A stretch of DNA of 5,025 nucleotides from positions 1 through 5,025 of the forward strand of contig JAKAGN010000240.1 of the NCBI GenBank assembly GCA_021815525.1, written 5' to 3'. Shown here piece after piece: positions 4,926 to 5,025 of the stretch (within the stretch, counting starts at the first letter, position 1; each line of letters starts with the position of its first letter). Below the pieces are notes generated by a model. The model worked only from the letters and a program-made list of their open reading frames with translations. It ran no database searches and had not been told where the DNA came from. Origin of the DNA: Deltaproteobacteria bacterium. GTDB taxonomy: Bacteria; Desulfobacterota; Desulfobacteria; Desulfobacterales; Desulfatibacillaceae. Both the position numbers and the translations under genes were made by a program.

Positions 4926-5025
4926 CGGGCGGAAGGATGCGAAGCCCTGGAAAAGCCGCGGGGCGCGTTTGCGAAGCAAACGCGCCCCGCGCATATCGGG
5001 GGTCCGGGGGCGGTTTGCGCCCCCG
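4926..5025 (-). repeat. REP-like palindromic element, right copy, inverted and cut by the window end
   Basis: Read on the minus strand it matches the left copy in order: a GC hairpin CGGGGGCG/CGCCCCCG (5025-5005), CCGGACCCCCGATAT, a long hairpin, then the counterpart of the left copy's final 25 bases (4950-4926, 20 of 25 identical). The long hairpin is exceptional: CGCGGGGCGCGTTTGC (4957-4972) and its exact complement (4976-4991) give 16 perfect pairs around a GAA triloop. The GC-rich hairpin ends exactly at the last base of the window, so the copy probably continues beyond it. Confidence 0.65.

Noticed and set aside
4873..5025. Minus-strand open frame running in from the window edge and ending at a TAG near 4850, with a stretch reading EGKRAVVETAVVAGLKCMNYR in pieces.
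   Set aside because: Most of it translates the long hairpin and the GC repeat element, it has no recognisable domain, and its frame is open mainly because the DNA is GC-rich.

Overview
The window is GC-rich, with short AT-rich islands confined to intergenic DNA, and carries four complete protein genes in about 5 kb. The gene content (a GlcF/HdrD-type iron-sulfur protein, an orphan glutamate-synthase-like FMN protein, a DUF985 cupin and a DUF1499 lipoprotein) and the abundance of GC-rich intergenic palindromes fit a Gram-negative anaerobe, most likely a Desulfobacterota (former deltaproteobacterial) sulfate reducer. That assignment is inference; no rRNA or other marker gene is present.

Layout. 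1-134: non-coding leader with a hairpin (62-95) and a run of nine G. 135-1400 (+): two-[4Fe-4S], two-CCG-domain protein of the GlcF/LldE/HdrD class. 1484-1984 (+): DUF985 cupin, after a 74-83 bp AT-rich gap. 1985-2157: spacer between convergent genes, mostly filled by a nested palindrome (2037-2155). 2158-3744 (-): FMN-binding glutamate-synthase-family protein with an N-terminal four-cysteine motif. 3745-4091: 347 bp divergent regulatory region. 4092-4520 (+): DUF1499 lipoprotein. 4521-5025: non-coding DNA bounded by two related palindromic elements in opposite orientation, enclosing a cluster of perfect dyads.

The most informative part is the divergent region 3745-4091. Read on the minus strand, in order, it has a terminator-like hairpin (4018-3979), a perfect AT-rich 27-bp palindrome (3957-3931), a promoter-like TTGACA-17-TAGCAT (3906-3878), and then a strong intrinsic terminator (3837-3798) lying between that promoter and the start codon of the glutamate-synthase-like gene. 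This suggests premature termination (attenuation) of that gene, or a short RNA of roughly 75 nt. Read on the plus strand, an extended -10 promoter (4028-4033) serves the lipoprotein gene.

No known multi-gene defence, mobile or biosynthetic system is visible. The four genes do not form an obvious pathway: the first two are co-directional and could be co-transcribed, while the other two look independently expressed. The unusual content is in the non-coding DNA: the attenuator-like leader, the long palindrome at the convergent 3' ends, and the inverted-repeat-bounded block at the right end with twin identical 19-bp dyads.
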